DNA from: Armatimonadota bacterium
GTDB taxonomy: Bacteria; Sysuimicrobiota; Sysuimicrobiia; Sysuimicrobiales; Sysuimicrobiaceae
DNA length: 64,000 nt
Assembly (NCBI GenBank): GCA_025060455.1
Contig: JANXBY010000033.1
Location: 1-64,000 of the forward strand
Direction: 5' to 3'
Of the stretch, positions 7,770-16,021 are shown one piece after another. The position numbers were made by a program, and so were the translations under genes. Position 1 is the stretch's first letter. Every line of letters begins with the position of its first letter. Below the pieces are notes generated by a model, which saw nothing but the letters and a program-made list of their open reading frames with translations, was not told the origin of the DNA and ran no database searches.

Positions 7770-9092
7770 ATGGACAAGCAGCAGGTGTTGGAGAAGGCGG
7801 AGGCGCTGAACGTCCGCTTCGTGCGGCTGCAGTTCACGGACATCTTCGGGACCCTGAAGAACGTGGAGATCCCCGTGGAGATGCTGGAGCGGGCCCTCCA
7901 GGAGGGGATCATGTTCGACGGGTCGTCCATCGAGGGCTTCGTCCGCATCGAGGAGTCCGACATGGTCCTGGTCCCGGATCCGGACACCTTCACCCTGTTC
8001 CCGTGGAAGGACGCCCAGGCGGTCACCGCTCGCCTGATCTGCGACGTGTACACCCCGGACGGCAACCCCTTCCCGGGCGACCCCCGCTACGTGCTGAAGC
8101 GGATGGTCCGGCGGGCGGCGGAGAAGGGCTACACCATGATGGCGGGGCCCGAGTGCGAGTTCTTCCTGTTCCCCACGGACTCTCAGGGGCAGCCGGTCCT
8201 CACCACCCACGACGAGGCGGGTTATTTCGACCTGGCACCCATCGACCGGGGCGAGGAGGCCCGGGCGGACATGATCACCGCCCTGAGCGCCATGGGGTTC
8301 GAGATCGAGGCGGGCCACCACGAGGTGGCGCACGGCCAGCACGAGATCGACTTCAAGTACGCGGACGTGCTACGCACCGCGGACAACGTGGTCACCTTCC
8401 GGTTCGTGGTCCGCACCATCGCCCGCCAGCACGGGCTACACGCCACCTTCATGCCGAAACCCATCGCGGGCATCAACGGGTCCGGCATGCACACCCACCA
8501 GTCCCTGTTCCGGGAAGGCCGAAATGCCTTCGACGACCCTGCCGGTCCGTACGGACTCAGCTCCGTGTGCCTGCACTACATCGGGGGGCTGCTGGAGCAC
8601 GCCCGGGGCATGGCCCTGGTGACCAACCCCCTGGTGAACTCGTACAAACGGCTGGTCCCCGGGTACGAGGCGCCCGTGTACATCGCGTGGGCGGAGCGCA
8701 ACCGCTCACCCCTGGTCCGGGTCCCCGCGGCGCGGGGCCAGGCCACCCGGGTCGAGCTGAGGATGCCCGACCCGTCCTGCAACCCTTACCTGGCCTTCGC
8801 GGTGATGCTGGCCGCCGGGCTGGACGGGATGGAGCGGAAGGTGGACCCTGGCCCGCCCCTGAACCGCAACATCTACGCCATGACGGAGGACGAGCTGGAG
8901 GCGCTGGACATCCGGGTGCTTCCGCGCAACCTGGGCGAGGCCATGGACGCCTTCAAGGCGGACGAGGTGGTGTGCGAGGCTCTGGGGTCTCACGTGGTCA
9001 GCGACCTGCTGAAGGCCAAGCGGCAGGAGTGGCGGGAGTACATCGCCCAGGTGCACAGCTGGGAGGTGGACCGCTACCTGACGCGGTACTAG
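7770..9092 (+). CDS. glnA: type I glutamine synthetase
   Basis: Cytoplasmic ATP-dependent ligation of ammonia to glutamate (440 aa). Motifs present are MFDGSSIEGF, AGPECEFFLF, the ATP-binding KPIAGINGSGMHTHQSLF, NRSPLVRVPAARG with the substrate-binding Arg, and the C-terminal WEVDRYLTRY. Length and the RNIYAMTEDELEALDIRVLP segment match the shorter GSI-alpha group (Bacillus-like), which lacks the adenylylation Tyr loop of GSI-beta, so control is more likely by feedback or a GlnR-like regulator than by GlnE. It has its own predicted promoter and a good Shine-Dalgarno, and stands alone. Confidence 0.95.
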   Translation: MDKQQVLEKAEALNVRFVRLQFTDIFGTLKNVEIPVEMLERALQEGIMFDGSSIEGFVRIEESDMVLVPDPDTFTLFPWKDAQAVTARLICDVYTPDGNPFPGDPRYVLKRMVRRAAEKGYTMMAGPECEFFLFPTDSQGQPVLTTHDEAGYFDLAPIDRGEEARADMITALSAMGFEIEAGHHEVAHGQHEIDFKYADVLRTADNVVTFRFVVRTIARQHGLHATFMPKPIAGINGSGMHTHQSLFREGRNAFDDPAGPYGLSSVCLHYIGGLLEHARGMALVTNPLVNSYKRLVPGYEAPVYIAWAERNRSPLVRVPAARGQATRVELRMPDPSCNPYLAFAVMLAAGLDGMERKVDPGPPLNRNIYAMTEDELEALDIRVLPRNLGEAMDAFKADEVVCEALGSHVVSDLLKAKRQEWREYIAQVHSWEVDRYLTRY

Positions 9093-9197
9093 ACCACCCC
9101 AATGCGCCTCCGCACCTTTACCGTGCGAGAGGCTGCTCGTGCGGTCCGCGAGTCGCGGGTAGGCGGGCCGGGGTGGTTCCGGGGGGGAGGGACGGCC

Positions 9198-10199
9198 GTG
9201 AGGTGGATGGCGTGGGCGATCCTGCTGCTGCTGGCCGTGGGGGCCGGTCTTGCGCAGGACGATCCGCGGGTGCTCGCCGCCCGTCGGGAGGGGCGGGTGG
9301 TGGTGTACGGCACCATGCCCGCGGACAACTTCGAGGTCCTGGCCAAGATCTACGAGGGGCGGTTCGGGGTGCCGGTGGAGTACTGGAGGGCACCCCCGGA
9401 CCGCCTCGTGGACCGCGCCCTGGCTGAGTTCCGGACGGGACGGGCGCTGTTCGACGTGGTGATCGCGCCCAGCCCCGTGATGCGGATCCTCAAGCAGCAG
9501 GGAGCGTTTGCGTCGTATGCGTCCGCCGCCTACGAACCTTTCCCCGCCACCGGGCGAGACCGGGACGGCGTGCTCTCCCCGCCGTACCGGCTGAACCTCT
9601 ACACCGCGTTGTTCAACTCCCGTTTGGTCCGGCCCGCAGACGCCCCGCGGAGCTACGCGGACCTCCTGGATCCCCGCTGGCGGGGCCGCTTGGTGCTCGC
9701 GGACCCCACCCTGAACCTCGGGAGTGCCCAGTGGCTGCTGAACCTACGTCGGGTGCTGGGAGGGGGCTGGCGCGGGTTCGTGGAGCGCCTCGCGGCCCAG
9801 GTGGGCGGGTTGGAGGAGTCGATCCTGACCATTCCCAGCAAGGTGGTGGCGGGCGAGTACGGGCTGGGCATCGCGCTTCTCTCCTACGTGCACCTCTTCG
9901 GACGGCAGGGGGCGCCCATCGACTACGTGCGCCTGGACCCCATGCTGGCGGAGGCGCACCACGCCGCGGTCGCCAGCCGCGCCCCCCACCCGCAGGCCGC
10001 GCGGCTGTTCGTGGACACCCTGATGTCCAGGGCCGCGTTGCTGGCGCTGGCACAGGCCGGGGAGTTCGTCCTGTTGCCCGGGATCTACCCTCCCATCCGC
10101 GACGCGGAACGGCTCCGGGTGATGGTCATGGAGGACTACGACGAGGACACCTACCGGCGGGCCCGGGAGGAGTGGGCGCCGCTGTTCCGCCGCCGGTGA
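9198..10199 (+). CDS. extracellular solute-binding protein, family 1 (Fe3+/anion type)
   Basis: Secreted binding protein (333 aa) of the AfuA/FbpA-like class. A signal peptide RWMAWAILLLLAVGAGLAQ is followed by DPRVLAARREGRVVVYGTMP, the characteristic opening in which the mature domain begins with a strand ending VVYGT. Further on are FDVVIAPSPVMRILKQQGAF and SYADLLDPRWRGRLVLADP. The GTG at 9198 puts the signal peptide at the very N-terminus; an ATG at 9102 would add 32 non-signal residues. No permease or ATPase gene is adjacent, so the partner must be elsewhere or the protein acts as an orphan binding protein. Confidence 0.82.
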   Translation: MRWMAWAILLLLAVGAGLAQDDPRVLAARREGRVVVYGTMPADNFEVLAKIYEGRFGVPVEYWRAPPDRLVDRALAEFRTGRALFDVVIAPSPVMRILKQQGAFASYASAAYEPFPATGRDRDGVLSPPYRLNLYTALFNSRLVRPADAPRSYADLLDPRWRGRLVLADPTLNLGSAQWLLNLRRVLGGGWRGFVERLAAQVGGLEESILTIPSKVVAGEYGLGIALLSYVHLFGRQGAPIDYVRLDPMLAEAHHAAVASRAPHPQAARLFVDTLMSRAALLALAQAGEFVLLPGIYPPIRDAERLRVMVMEDYDEDTYRRAREEWAPLFRRR

Positions 10200-10232
10200 G
10201 GCGGGAAGCCAGGGCTCCCGGGGCGCGTTGTG

Positions 10233-10238
10233 TAGAAT
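10233..10238 (+). promoter_or_regulatory. -10 box giving a probable leaderless transcript
   Basis: TAGAAT lies six bases before the ATG of the MoxR gene, so transcription would start at or next to the A of the start codon. No Shine-Dalgarno lies between. No good -35 is visible. Confidence 0.45.
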
Positions 10239-10244
10239 ACGGAC

Positions 10245-11213
10245 ATGGGAGACCGCAGCGTGTCGCGCCCGACCCTGGGTGACGTCGAGCAGATCCTGGC
10301 CGCCCTGGCGCAGGAAGGGTACATCGCGGACCGGGAGATCGCCACCGCCATCTACCTGTCCATCGAGCTGCACAAGCCCCTGCTGGTGGAGGGGGCCGCG
10401 GGCGTGGGCAAGACGGAGATCGCCAAGGTCATGGCCCGCGCCCTGGACACGGACCTGATCCGGCTCCAGTGCTACGAGGGGCTGGACGTGAACACCGCCC
10501 TGTACGAGTGGAACTACCAGAAGCAGATGCTCCGGATCCGCCTGGAGGAGGGCAGCGGCCGGAGCCCGGAGGAAAAGGAGCAGACCATCTTCTCCGAGCC
10601 GTTCCTCCTCCGCCGCCCCCTCCTGCAGGCCATCACGCACCCCCGGGCGCCGGTGCTCCTGGTGGACGAGATCGACCGGGTGGACGAGGAGTTCGAGGCG
10701 TTCCTGCTGGAGCTGCTGAGCGACTGGCAGATCACCATCCCGGAGATCGGCACCATCCGGGCGCAGCACGTGCCGTACGTGGTCCTCACCAGCAACCGCA
10801 CCCGGGAGCTGTCCGACGCGCTCCGGCGGCGCTGTCTGTACCTGTGGATTGACTACCCCAGCTTCGAGAAGGAGCTGGCCATCGTGCTCCGCAAGGTGCC
10901 GGGGATCTCCCGGCAGCTGGCGGAACAGATCGCCGCCTTCCTGCACGCGGTGCGCGCCCTGGACCTGCAGAAGGTCCCGGGGGTGGCGGAGACCCTGGAC
11001 TGGAGCGCGGCCCTGCTGCGGCTGCACCGGGACCACCTGGACCGGGAAGCGGTGGAGCGCACCCTGGGGTGCCTGTTCAAGCACCACGAGGATCAGCGGG
11101 TGGCCCGGGGGCCGTGGCTGGACCGGGTGCTGGCGGTCATCGCGGACGCCCAGCGGGACGGCCAGTCCCTTCAGGCCGCCCTGGACCGGCTGGAGCGGCT
11201 GGCGAGGGGGTAA
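10245..11213 (+). CDS. MoxR-family AAA+ ATPase (CoxD-like)
   Basis: AAA+ ATPase of the MoxR class (322 aa). Walker A is GAAGVGKTE (about residues 50-57), Walker B VLLVDEIDR, sensor 1 VVLTSNRTRELSDALRRRC. The insertion LRIRLEEGSGRSPEEKEQTIF between Walker A and B is typical of CoxD-type proteins. Such ATPases act with a VWA-domain protein as chaperones in metallo-enzyme maturation; in CO dehydrogenase the CoxD/CoxE pair helps build the Mo-S-Cu centre. The VWA gene follows 15 bases downstream, then an XdhC-like and a MocA-like gene, supporting that role. Confidence 0.88.
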   Translation: MGDRSVSRPTLGDVEQILAALAQEGYIADREIATAIYLSIELHKPLLVEGAAGVGKTEIAKVMARALDTDLIRLQCYEGLDVNTALYEWNYQKQMLRIRLEEGSGRSPEEKEQTIFSEPFLLRRPLLQAITHPRAPVLLVDEIDRVDEEFEAFLLELLSDWQITIPEIGTIRAQHVPYVVLTSNRTRELSDALRRRCLYLWIDYPSFEKELAIVLRKVPGISRQLAEQIAAFLHAVRALDLQKVPGVAETLDWSAALLRLHRDHLDREAVERTLGCLFKHHEDQRVARGPWLDRVLAVIADAQRDGQSLQAALDRLERLARG

Positions 11214-11228
11214 CCGCCGGGCGAGGCC

Positions 11229-12380
11229 ATGCGGCCGGAGCTGGGCAGCCTCACAGAGCACGTGGTGGAGTTCAGCCGGCGGCTTCGGGCCCGCGGGGTG
11301 CTGTGCGGTCCTGGGGAGACCGCGGACGCCCTTCGCGCCCTGCGAGCGGTAAACCTGGTGGACCGGGAGGCCTTCCGGCTGGCCCTGCGCACCACCCTCC
11401 CCCACCGCCGGGAGGACCTGGCCGTGTTCGACGCCCTGTTCGACGCGTACTGGGGCGCGCAGGCCGGCCCCGAGCGCGAGGGGCCCCAGGAGCGGCCGGA
11501 AGCGCAGCCGCCGGTGGAGGCGTCGAGCCTGGGAGCGCCCTCGGTCCGGGGGTGGGCGGAGGAGGACGCCGAGGGAGAACAGGAAGTCCCCGGCTACAGC
11601 CCCGTGGAGGTGTTGAGCCGCAAGGACTTCTCCAGCTTCCGGGAAGACGAGCTGGACCTAATCGCACGGATGGTGGTGGCCATCGCCCGTCGCATCGCCA
11701 CCCGGTGGGGCCGCAGGCGGCGGCGGGCCCGGCGCAGCCACCTGCTGGACATGCGGCGGACCCTGCGACTGCACCTGCGGTGGGGCGGGGAGTTCCCCGA
11801 GCTCGCCTTCCAGCGGCGGAAGGTGCGCAAGCACCGGGTGGTGCTGCTGTGCGACGTCTCTGGGTCCATGGACGTGTACAGCCGGTTCCTGATCCAGTTC
11901 GTGTACGCGCTGCAGGAGGCCCTCGGGCGGGTGGAGTCGTTCGTGTTCAGCACCTCCCTGACCCGGGTCACCGAGCAGCTGCGCAGCCGGCCCCTTCGGT
12001 GCGCCCTGGACCGGCTGAGCCAGGCGGTCCCCAACTGGTCCGGCGGCACCAAAATCGGCACCAGCCTGCGGCAGTTCCTCGACCGGTACGGAGGGCTGCT
12101 GGACCGTCATACCGTGGTGCTCATCGTGAGTGACGGGTGGGACACCGGAGAGGTGGAGGTCCTTCGCAGGGCCATGCAGGAGATCCGGGCGCGGGCCGCC
12201 CGGGTCATCTGGCTCAACCCGCTGCTCGGCAGCCCCGGCTACCAGCCGCTGACCCGGGGGATGCAGGCAGCCCTGCCGTACGTGCACGTGTTCGCCTCCG
12301 CGCACAACGCGGACAGCCTGAAGGATCTGGAACGGGTGCTGGCCCGGAGGCGGCTGGGCCAGGCCACGAGGAGGTTGTAG
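11229..12380 (+). CDS. VWA domain-containing protein (CoxE-like)
   Basis: 383-aa protein with a C-terminal von Willebrand A domain. The MIDAS motif DVSGSMD (near residue 215) and the downstream Thr/Asp positions (SGGTKIGTSLRQF, VVLIVSDGWDTG) are intact, so metal-dependent adhesion is expected. The N-terminal half is helical and carries a charged, variable stretch (about residues 80-130). It partners the MoxR ATPase encoded immediately upstream, as in CoxD-CoxE pairs. ATG at 11229, with the preceding gene's stop 16 bases earlier. Confidence 0.88.
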   Translation: MRPELGSLTEHVVEFSRRLRARGVLCGPGETADALRALRAVNLVDREAFRLALRTTLPHRREDLAVFDALFDAYWGAQAGPEREGPQERPEAQPPVEASSLGAPSVRGWAEEDAEGEQEVPGYSPVEVLSRKDFSSFREDELDLIARMVVAIARRIATRWGRRRRRARRSHLLDMRRTLRLHLRWGGEFPELAFQRRKVRKHRVVLLCDVSGSMDVYSRFLIQFVYALQEALGRVESFVFSTSLTRVTEQLRSRPLRCALDRLSQAVPNWSGGTKIGTSLRQFLDRYGGLLDRHTVVLIVSDGWDTGEVEVLRRAMQEIRARAARVIWLNPLLGSPGYQPLTRGMQAALPYVHVFASAHNADSLKDLERVLARRRLGQATRRL

Positions 12381-12383
12381 GGG

Positions 12384-13508
12384 ATGCGGGAGCTGCTGGA
12401 CGTACTGGATGGGCTGCGCAGGGCGCGCGCCAAGGGGGAAGAGGCGGCGCTGGCGACCGTGGTCGGGGTGCGGGGATCCACCTACCGCCGTGAGGGCGCG
12501 CGGCTGCTGATTTTGAGCTCGGGGGCCACCGTGGGGTCGGTGTCCGGAGGGTGCCTGGAGGGCGACATCCAGGTGGTGGCGGAGGAGGTCCTGCGGGACG
12601 GGCGGCCGCGGCTGCTGCACTACGACCTTACCGCGGACGACGACGCGGTGTGGGGGCTGGGGCTGGGGTGCAACGGCGTCATCGACGTCCTCGTGGAGAA
12701 GGTCGGGGTCTACCAGCCGTCGCCGGAGGATTACCTGGCCCGGGCCGTGGAAGAGGAAGCTAGCCTGTCGGTGGTCACCGTGGTGGGGCCGGAAGACTCA
12801 GACCGCCTGGCCTGGCGACTGGTGGTGGACGGCGGCGGGCAGGTGGCCGGGACCCTGGGTAGCGCGGCCCTGGACGCGGCCGCGGTGGAGGTGGGGCGGA
12901 AGGCGCTGTCCTCGGAGCGTCCGGCCCGCACCGCCTCGGAAGGCTACGAGTTGCTCGCGGAGCCCATCCTGCCCCCTCCCAGGCTGGTGGTGTGCGGCGC
13001 GGGGCACGACGCGATCCCCCTGGTACGCCTGGCCGCGGAGCTGGGGTTCCGCCCCGTGGTGGTGGATCGGCGGGAGAAGTTCCTCCACCGGGAGCGGTTC
13101 CCGGAAGCTTACGGGTTCGTGCACACAGAGTTCCCTCAGGCCGCGGAGGCCGTGCGCCCGGACGCGCGCACGTGTGTGGTGGTGATGACCCACAACTACC
13201 TGCACGACCGGGACCTCCTGCGCTCGTTCCTCACCTACGAACCGTTCCCCGCCTACGTGGGCGTGCTGGGGCCCCGGCAGCGGACCTTGAAGATCCTCCG
13301 GGAGCTGGAGGATTCCGGGGTGGTGCCGTCTCCGGATCAACGGCAGAGGCTGTTCGCACCCGTGGGCCTGGACATCGGTGCCGAGGGGCCCGAGCAGATC
13401 GCCCTGGCCATCCTCGCGGAAGTGTTGGCCGCCCGCAACGGGCGCGCGGGCGGCTTTTTGCGGGACCGCCGGGCACCGATTCACGAGCCCGTGGCGGCGT
13501 CAGGTTGA
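12384..13508 (+). CDS. XdhC/CoxI family molybdo-enzyme maturation protein
   Basis: 374-aa protein with both XdhC halves. The N-terminal domain has ATVVGVRGSTYRREGARLL and SVSGGCLEGDI, with the conserved Cys. The C-terminal Rossmann-like domain has LVVCGAGHDAIPLVRLAAEL and VVVDRR. XdhC proteins bind the molybdenum cofactor and help insert its sulfurated form into xanthine or CO dehydrogenase-type hydroxylases. The gene starts 3 bases after the CoxE-like gene and ends overlapping the MocA-like frame, so these act as one unit. The cognate hydroxylase is not in the window. Confidence 0.9.
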   Translation: MRELLDVLDGLRRARAKGEEAALATVVGVRGSTYRREGARLLILSSGATVGSVSGGCLEGDIQVVAEEVLRDGRPRLLHYDLTADDDAVWGLGLGCNGVIDVLVEKVGVYQPSPEDYLARAVEEEASLSVVTVVGPEDSDRLAWRLVVDGGGQVAGTLGSAALDAAAVEVGRKALSSERPARTASEGYELLAEPILPPPRLVVCGAGHDAIPLVRLAAELGFRPVVVDRREKFLHRERFPEAYGFVHTEFPQAAEAVRPDARTCVVVMTHNYLHDRDLLRSFLTYEPFPAYVGVLGPRQRTLKILRELEDSGVVPSPDQRQRLFAPVGLDIGAEGPEQIALAILAEVLAARNGRAGGFLRDRRAPIHEPVAASG

Positions 13509-13522
13509 CCTCCGGTTGGCAG

Positions 13523-14101
13523 GTGGCTCGTTCCGTGGCCGCGGTGGTGTTGGCCGCGGGGTCCAGCAGGCGCATGGGGAAACCCAAGCTGCTGTTGCGG
13601 TGGGGAAATTCCAGCCTGCTGCGCCGCGCCGCAGAGGCCGCCCTGCAGGCGGCCGACCGGGTGGTGGTGGTGGTGGGGCCGGACCCGGACCGGATGCGGC
13701 AGGAGCTGGCGGGCCTGCCGGTGGAGGTGGTGGTGAACCCTGACCACGCCCAGGGTCTGGCAAGCTCCCTGCGCTGCGGGCTACGTACGGTCCCAGACGC
13801 ACCGGCGGTCCTGGTGACCCTGGCAGACCAGCCCCGGGTGACGGGCGAGCACCTGCGCCGCTTGGTGGAGGCGTACCGCGACACGGAGGCACCGGTGGTG
13901 GCGGCGTCCTACGCGGGGACCGCAGGCGTGCCGGCGGTGTTCCGGCGCGACCTGTTTGGGGAGCTGGTGCGCTTACGGGGCGACTCAGGTGCGCGCCCCG
14001 TGATCGAGCGGCACCGGGACGAGGCGGTCCTCGTCCCGGTGCCGGAGGCCGCGGTGGACGTGGACACCCCCGAGGACTGGGCCCGGCTTACCGGCGGCTG
14101 A
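13523..14101 (+). CDS. MocA/MobA-like nucleotidyltransferase
   Basis: Molybdenum cofactor nucleotidyltransferase-like protein (about 192 aa). It has the NTP-binding VLAAGSSRRMGKPKLLL, the DHAQGLASSLRCGL segment, the metal-binding LADQPRV, and VDVDTPEDWARL at the C-terminus. Proteins like this attach CMP or GMP to Moco for the hydroxylase family. The start is uncertain: GTG at 13523 was preferred, but a TTG at 13505 overlapping the xdhC-like stop (TTGA) would add six residues and also fits translational coupling. Confidence 0.83.
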   Translation: MARSVAAVVLAAGSSRRMGKPKLLLRWGNSSLLRRAAEAALQAADRVVVVVGPDPDRMRQELAGLPVEVVVNPDHAQGLASSLRCGLRTVPDAPAVLVTLADQPRVTGEHLRRLVEAYRDTEAPVVAASYAGTAGVPAVFRRDLFGELVRLRGDSGARPVIERHRDEAVLVPVPEAAVDVDTPEDWARLTGG

Positions 14102-14108
14102 CGGCCGC

Positions 14109-14531
14109 CTACCACCGCCGCCATAGGGGGCCGAACCCTCGAGGGCCCACGAAGCAGCGCAGAAGCGCCTCCCGCCGGTCAGCGGGGAGGGCCTCCCGCA
14201 GCTCCCAAAGGAACGCCGCGCGGGCGCGCGCCAGAGCCCCCAGCGCCTCCGCCAGGCGCCCGGCCTGCGCGTCCACCTGCGCTCGGGTGGCCTGTGGGGA
14301 AGTGAGCAGCCGGCGGAGGGCGTACCGCTCGTCCTCGACCCGGTTCCGGGCGTTGCGCAGGGCGATGCGGTGCCGGTCGTACACCGCCTCGAACTGCGAA
14401 CGCAGCGCGGGATCCCAGCAACTCCACCGGTCCGCCCCGGCCGGAGCCGCGGGGGCGGCCTGCACCACCCGCACCGCCGCGAGGCCCGCCAGCACCGCGA
14501 AGGCCGCTCCCAACACCAGCCACCGTCTCAC
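14109..14531 (-). CDS. Spy/CpxP-like periplasmic protein
   Basis: Small secreted protein (140 aa). A signal peptide RRWLVLGAAFAVLAGLAAV is followed by a helical, Arg- and Ala-rich body with heptad-like spacing (RNARNRVEDERYALRRLLTS and LAEALGALARARAAF). Layout and length resemble the Spy/CpxP periplasmic chaperone or metal-resistance family, although the LTxxQ signature is degenerate (LTSPQ). The GTG start has GAGGAGGTGGGAAC upstream. It is convergent with the MocA-like gene (stops 7 bases apart) and divergent from gdhA. Confidence 0.5.
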   Translation of the reverse strand: MRRWLVLGAAFAVLAGLAAVRVVQAAPAAPAGADRWSCWDPALRSQFEAVYDRHRIALRNARNRVEDERYALRRLLTSPQATRAQVDAQAGRLAEALGALARARAAFLWELREALPADRREALLRCFVGPRGFGPLWRRW

Positions 14532-14593
14532 GTTCCCACCTCCTCGTGGTTTGCCCTCCGTGGAGATGGACGGGGTAGGGCCGCCGGCGGTTG

Positions 14594-14611
14594 ATCCGTC
14601 CGGCGACGGAT
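14594..14611. repeat. inverted repeat at the gdhA promoter
   Basis: ATCCGTC, CGGC, GACGGAT form a perfect 7-base inverted repeat. Its last base is the first of the -35-like TTGGCC, so it sits where an operator for a repressor or activator would be expected. No U-tract follows, so it is not a terminator. Confidence 0.45.
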
Positions 14612-14640
14612 TGGCCGTCGCGCAGTCGGGGCGGTATGCT
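14611..14640 (+). promoter_or_regulatory. putative promoter of gdhA
   Basis: TTGGCC (14611-14616) and TATGCT (14635-14640) are 18 bases apart, in the gap between divergent genes. The predicted leader of about 35 bases contains three tandem GTTAA units (14654-14668) that run into a perfect AAGGAGGT ribosome binding site (14667-14674). This AT-rich, strong translation signal is unusual here and predicts high expression. Confidence 0.5.
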
Positions 14641-14681
14641 CGGGGCGCCGAAAGTTAAGTTAAGTTAAGGAGGTAAGCCGC

Positions 14682-15944
14682 ATGGCACAGCCCGCGGTCA
14701 CGGTCTCCGACCCCTGGGAGATGGCGCTGGAACAGTTCCACCGGGCGGCGCGGTACGTGCCCCTGAAGCGGGGCATCCGGGAGTTCCTCGCGTACCCCAA
14801 GCGGGAGCTCACGGTGAACTTCCCGGTGAAAATGGACGACGGCTCGGTCCGGATCTTCACCGGCTACCGGGTGCACCACAGCACGGTGCTGGGCCCCACC
14901 AAGGGCGGCATCCGCTACCACCCGGGCGTCACCCTGAACGAGGTGCGGGCCCTGGCGATGTGGATGACTTGGAAGTGCGCCATCGCGGGGCTCCCCTACG
15001 GCGGCGCCAAGGGCGGGGTGGTGTGCGACCCCAAGCAGCTGTCCTCGGGCGAGCTGGAGCGCCTGACACGCCGGTACGCCACGGAGATCAGCGTCCTCAT
15101 GGGGCCCGAAAGCGACATCCCGGCGCCGGACGTGGGCACCAACCCGCAGGTGATGGCGTGGATCATGGACACCTACAGCATGCACCGCGGCTATTCCGTC
15201 CCTGCCGTGGTGACGGGAAAGCCGGTCTCCGTGGGCGGATCCGTGGGCCGGGAGGAGGCCACCGGCCTGGGCTGCGCACTAGTGGCGCGGGAAGCGGCCG
15301 CCGCGGTGGGTCTGGACCTGAAGGGCGCCCGGGTGGCGGTGCAGGGGTTCGGCAACGTGGGGTCCGTGGCCGCCCTGACCCTGGCCCGCATGGGGGCGGT
15401 GGTGGTGGCCGTCAGCGACTCCCGGGGCGGGGTGTACGACCCCCACGGCCTGGACCCTGAAGCGCTTCTGGCTTGCAAGCGGGCCACGGGGACGGTGGCG
15501 GACTTCCCGCAGGGGCAGCGGGTGTCCGCGGAGGAGGTGTTGGAAGTCCCCTGCGACGTCCTGGTGCCCGCGGCCCTTGAAGGTCAGATCACCCCGGACA
15601 ACGCGCGCCGGGTGCAGGCGCGGGTGATCATCGAGGGGGCCAACGGCCCCACCACCCCGGAAGCGGACGACGTGCTGCGCAGCCGGAACGTGCTGGTGGT
15701 GCCCGACATCCTGGCCAACGCGGGCGGCGTGATCGTGTCCTACTTCGAATGGGTGCAGGACCTGCAGGCGTTCTTCTGGACGGAGGAGGAGGTCCGGCAG
15801 CGGCTGGAGCGCCTGCTCGTGCGCGGCTTCCAGGAGGTGTGGCGGGTGTCGGAGCAGCGGGGCGTGGACCTGCGCACCGCAGCCCTGGTGCGGGCCATCG
15901 AGCGGGTGGCAGACGCCCTGTACACCCGGGGGATCTACCCGTAG
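14682..15944 (+). CDS. gdhA: glutamate dehydrogenase (Glu/Leu/Phe/Val dehydrogenase family)
   Basis: Hexameric NAD(P)-dependent enzyme (420 aa) interconverting glutamate and 2-oxoglutarate plus ammonia. The catalytic segment [14 protein letters not shown], then [20 protein letters not shown] with the active-site Lys, the Asp region [12 protein letters not shown], and the dinucleotide motif [14 protein letters not shown] are all present. Length matches the small (type II) enzymes. It has its own predicted promoter and the strongest Shine-Dalgarno in the window. The neighbouring second Liv importer suggests amino-acid catabolism, so a deaminating role is plausible; direction is inference. Confidence 0.95.
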   Translation: MAQPAVTVSDPWEMALEQFHRAARYVPLKRGIREFLAYPKRELTVNFPVKMDDGSVRIFTGYRVHHSTVLGPTKGGIRYHPGVTLNEVRALAMWMTWKCAIAGLPYGGAKGGVVCDPKQLSSGELERLTRRYATEISVLMGPESDIPAPDVGTNPQVMAWIMDTYSMHRGYSVPAVVTGKPVSVGGSVGREEATGLGCALVAREAAAAVGLDLKGARVAVQGFGNVGSVAALTLARMGAVVVAVSDSRGGVYDPHGLDPEALLACKRATGTVADFPQGQRVSAEEVLEVPCDVLVPAALEGQITPDNARRVQARVIIEGANGPTTPEADDVLRSRNVLVVPDILANAGGVIVSYFEWVQDLQAFFWTEEEVRQRLERLLVRGFQEVWRVSEQRGVDLRTAALVRAIERVADALYTRGIYP

Positions 15945-16021
15945 CCGGGTCGCCCGGCAGGGAAGCAGCAGGGGGGGATCGTAATCCGCCCGTAGCTCGG
16001 AACGGAAAAGGGGGGATCAGC

